From positions 1 to 40,493 of the forward strand of contig NZ_LCYG01000061.1 of NCBI RefSeq assembly GCF_001017175.1: a stretch of 40,493 bases of DNA. Reading direction: 5' to 3'. Made by a program: the position numbers and the translations under genes. The DNA is from Microvirga vignae (GTDB lineage Bacteria; Pseudomonadota; Alphaproteobacteria; Rhizobiales; Beijerinckiaceae). The first letter of the stretch is position 1. Each line of letters starts with the position of its first letter. The notes beneath the pieces are model-generated. The model was not told the origin of the DNA and ran no database searches. It worked only from the letters and a program-made list of their open reading frames with translations. This document shows, in pieces, positions 40,470 to 40,493 of this stretch.

Positions 40470-40493
40470 ATGGCGAAGATCAAGGTAGCCAAT
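40470..40493 (+). CDS. icd: Start of NADP-dependent isocitrate dehydrogenase
   Basis: Only eight codons before the right edge, reading MAKIKVAN, the N-terminus seen in alphaproteobacterial Icd (continuing PVVELDGDEMTRIIWQ in relatives; not visible here). AAGGTGAG lies a few bases before the ATG. The enzyme makes 2-oxoglutarate in the citrate cycle. With so little sequence the call is likely but not certain. Confidence 0.7.

Overview
This is a GC-rich chromosomal window from an alphaproteobacterium of the order Hyphomicrobiales (Rhizobiales). The clearest pointers are a Rhizobiales-type porin running off the left edge, a Usg-family protein, the livHMGF cluster carrying an extra small membrane gene, and two kinds of palindromic intergenic repeat (a RIME-like 'gaaaagtggacccgg' mosaic element and the repeat that reads as 'WPGLTRPS' in one frame). 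The overall look is closest to Methylobacteriaceae such as Microvirga. That assignment is inference from recall, not a search. I saw no tRNA, rRNA, CRISPR array, insertion sequence or prophage.

Layout, left to right. Positions 1-4,100 hold the start of a porin, a small secreted Cys protein, and a minus-strand operon (CinA-like molybdopterin-binding protein, gpt, stand-alone acyl-CoA/ACP synthetase). Positions 4,250-9,700 hold sfsA, a small membrane protein whose start codon appears lost, a strongly folded 190-bp intergenic element, an FkbM methyltransferase, map, radC, a PRC-barrel protein and exoD. Positions 9,900-13,300 hold a compact minus-strand unit (XRE/cupin regulator, GNAT acetyltransferase, a 43-codon frame, usg), a divergent formyltransferase, a 22-residue basic peptide gene and a flavin reductase. 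Positions 13,600-19,340 are a complete branched-chain amino-acid ABC importer (livH-livM-livG-livF-small membrane protein-livK) with a mosaic repeat and a folded leader just before livK and a strong terminator after it. Positions 19,400-24,600 hold a DUF1203 protein, ccdA, a P1-family peptidase, a D-amino-acid dehydrogenase-like flavoprotein, rpe and a three-repeat secreted Cys protein. Positions 24,600-28,324 are one 1,239-residue exported multidomain protein. Positions 28,600-33,700 hold purB, a cyclopropane fatty acid synthase, an RBBP9-type hydrolase, a Spy-like periplasmic protein and a DUF6065 protein. Positions 33,800-37,500 are rpsD, murI, a secreted alpha/beta hydrolase and trmJ, all on the minus strand. 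The right end has an aldehyde dehydrogenase, a glycine-zipper lipoprotein, a decayed secreted phospholipase A2-like gene and the first codons of icd.

Most of the window is ordinary core metabolism, nutrient uptake and envelope upkeep. The less ordinary material lies between genes. Eight copies of one mosaic palindromic element carry CTAG at most of their ends, and in three places that CTAG supplies the stop codon of the neighbouring gene. Some copies contain an in-frame 2 x 21-bp insertion that makes false N-terminal extensions look plausible (for example in front of rpe). Several starts were therefore moved downstream to sites with a ribosome-binding site or a family-typical N-terminus, as noted per gene. 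Other candidates for new biology are the folded element at 5,395-5,586, the hairpin cluster ahead of purB, the hairpin just before the CFA synthase start, the 22- and 43-residue proteins, and the 1,239-residue envelope protein.
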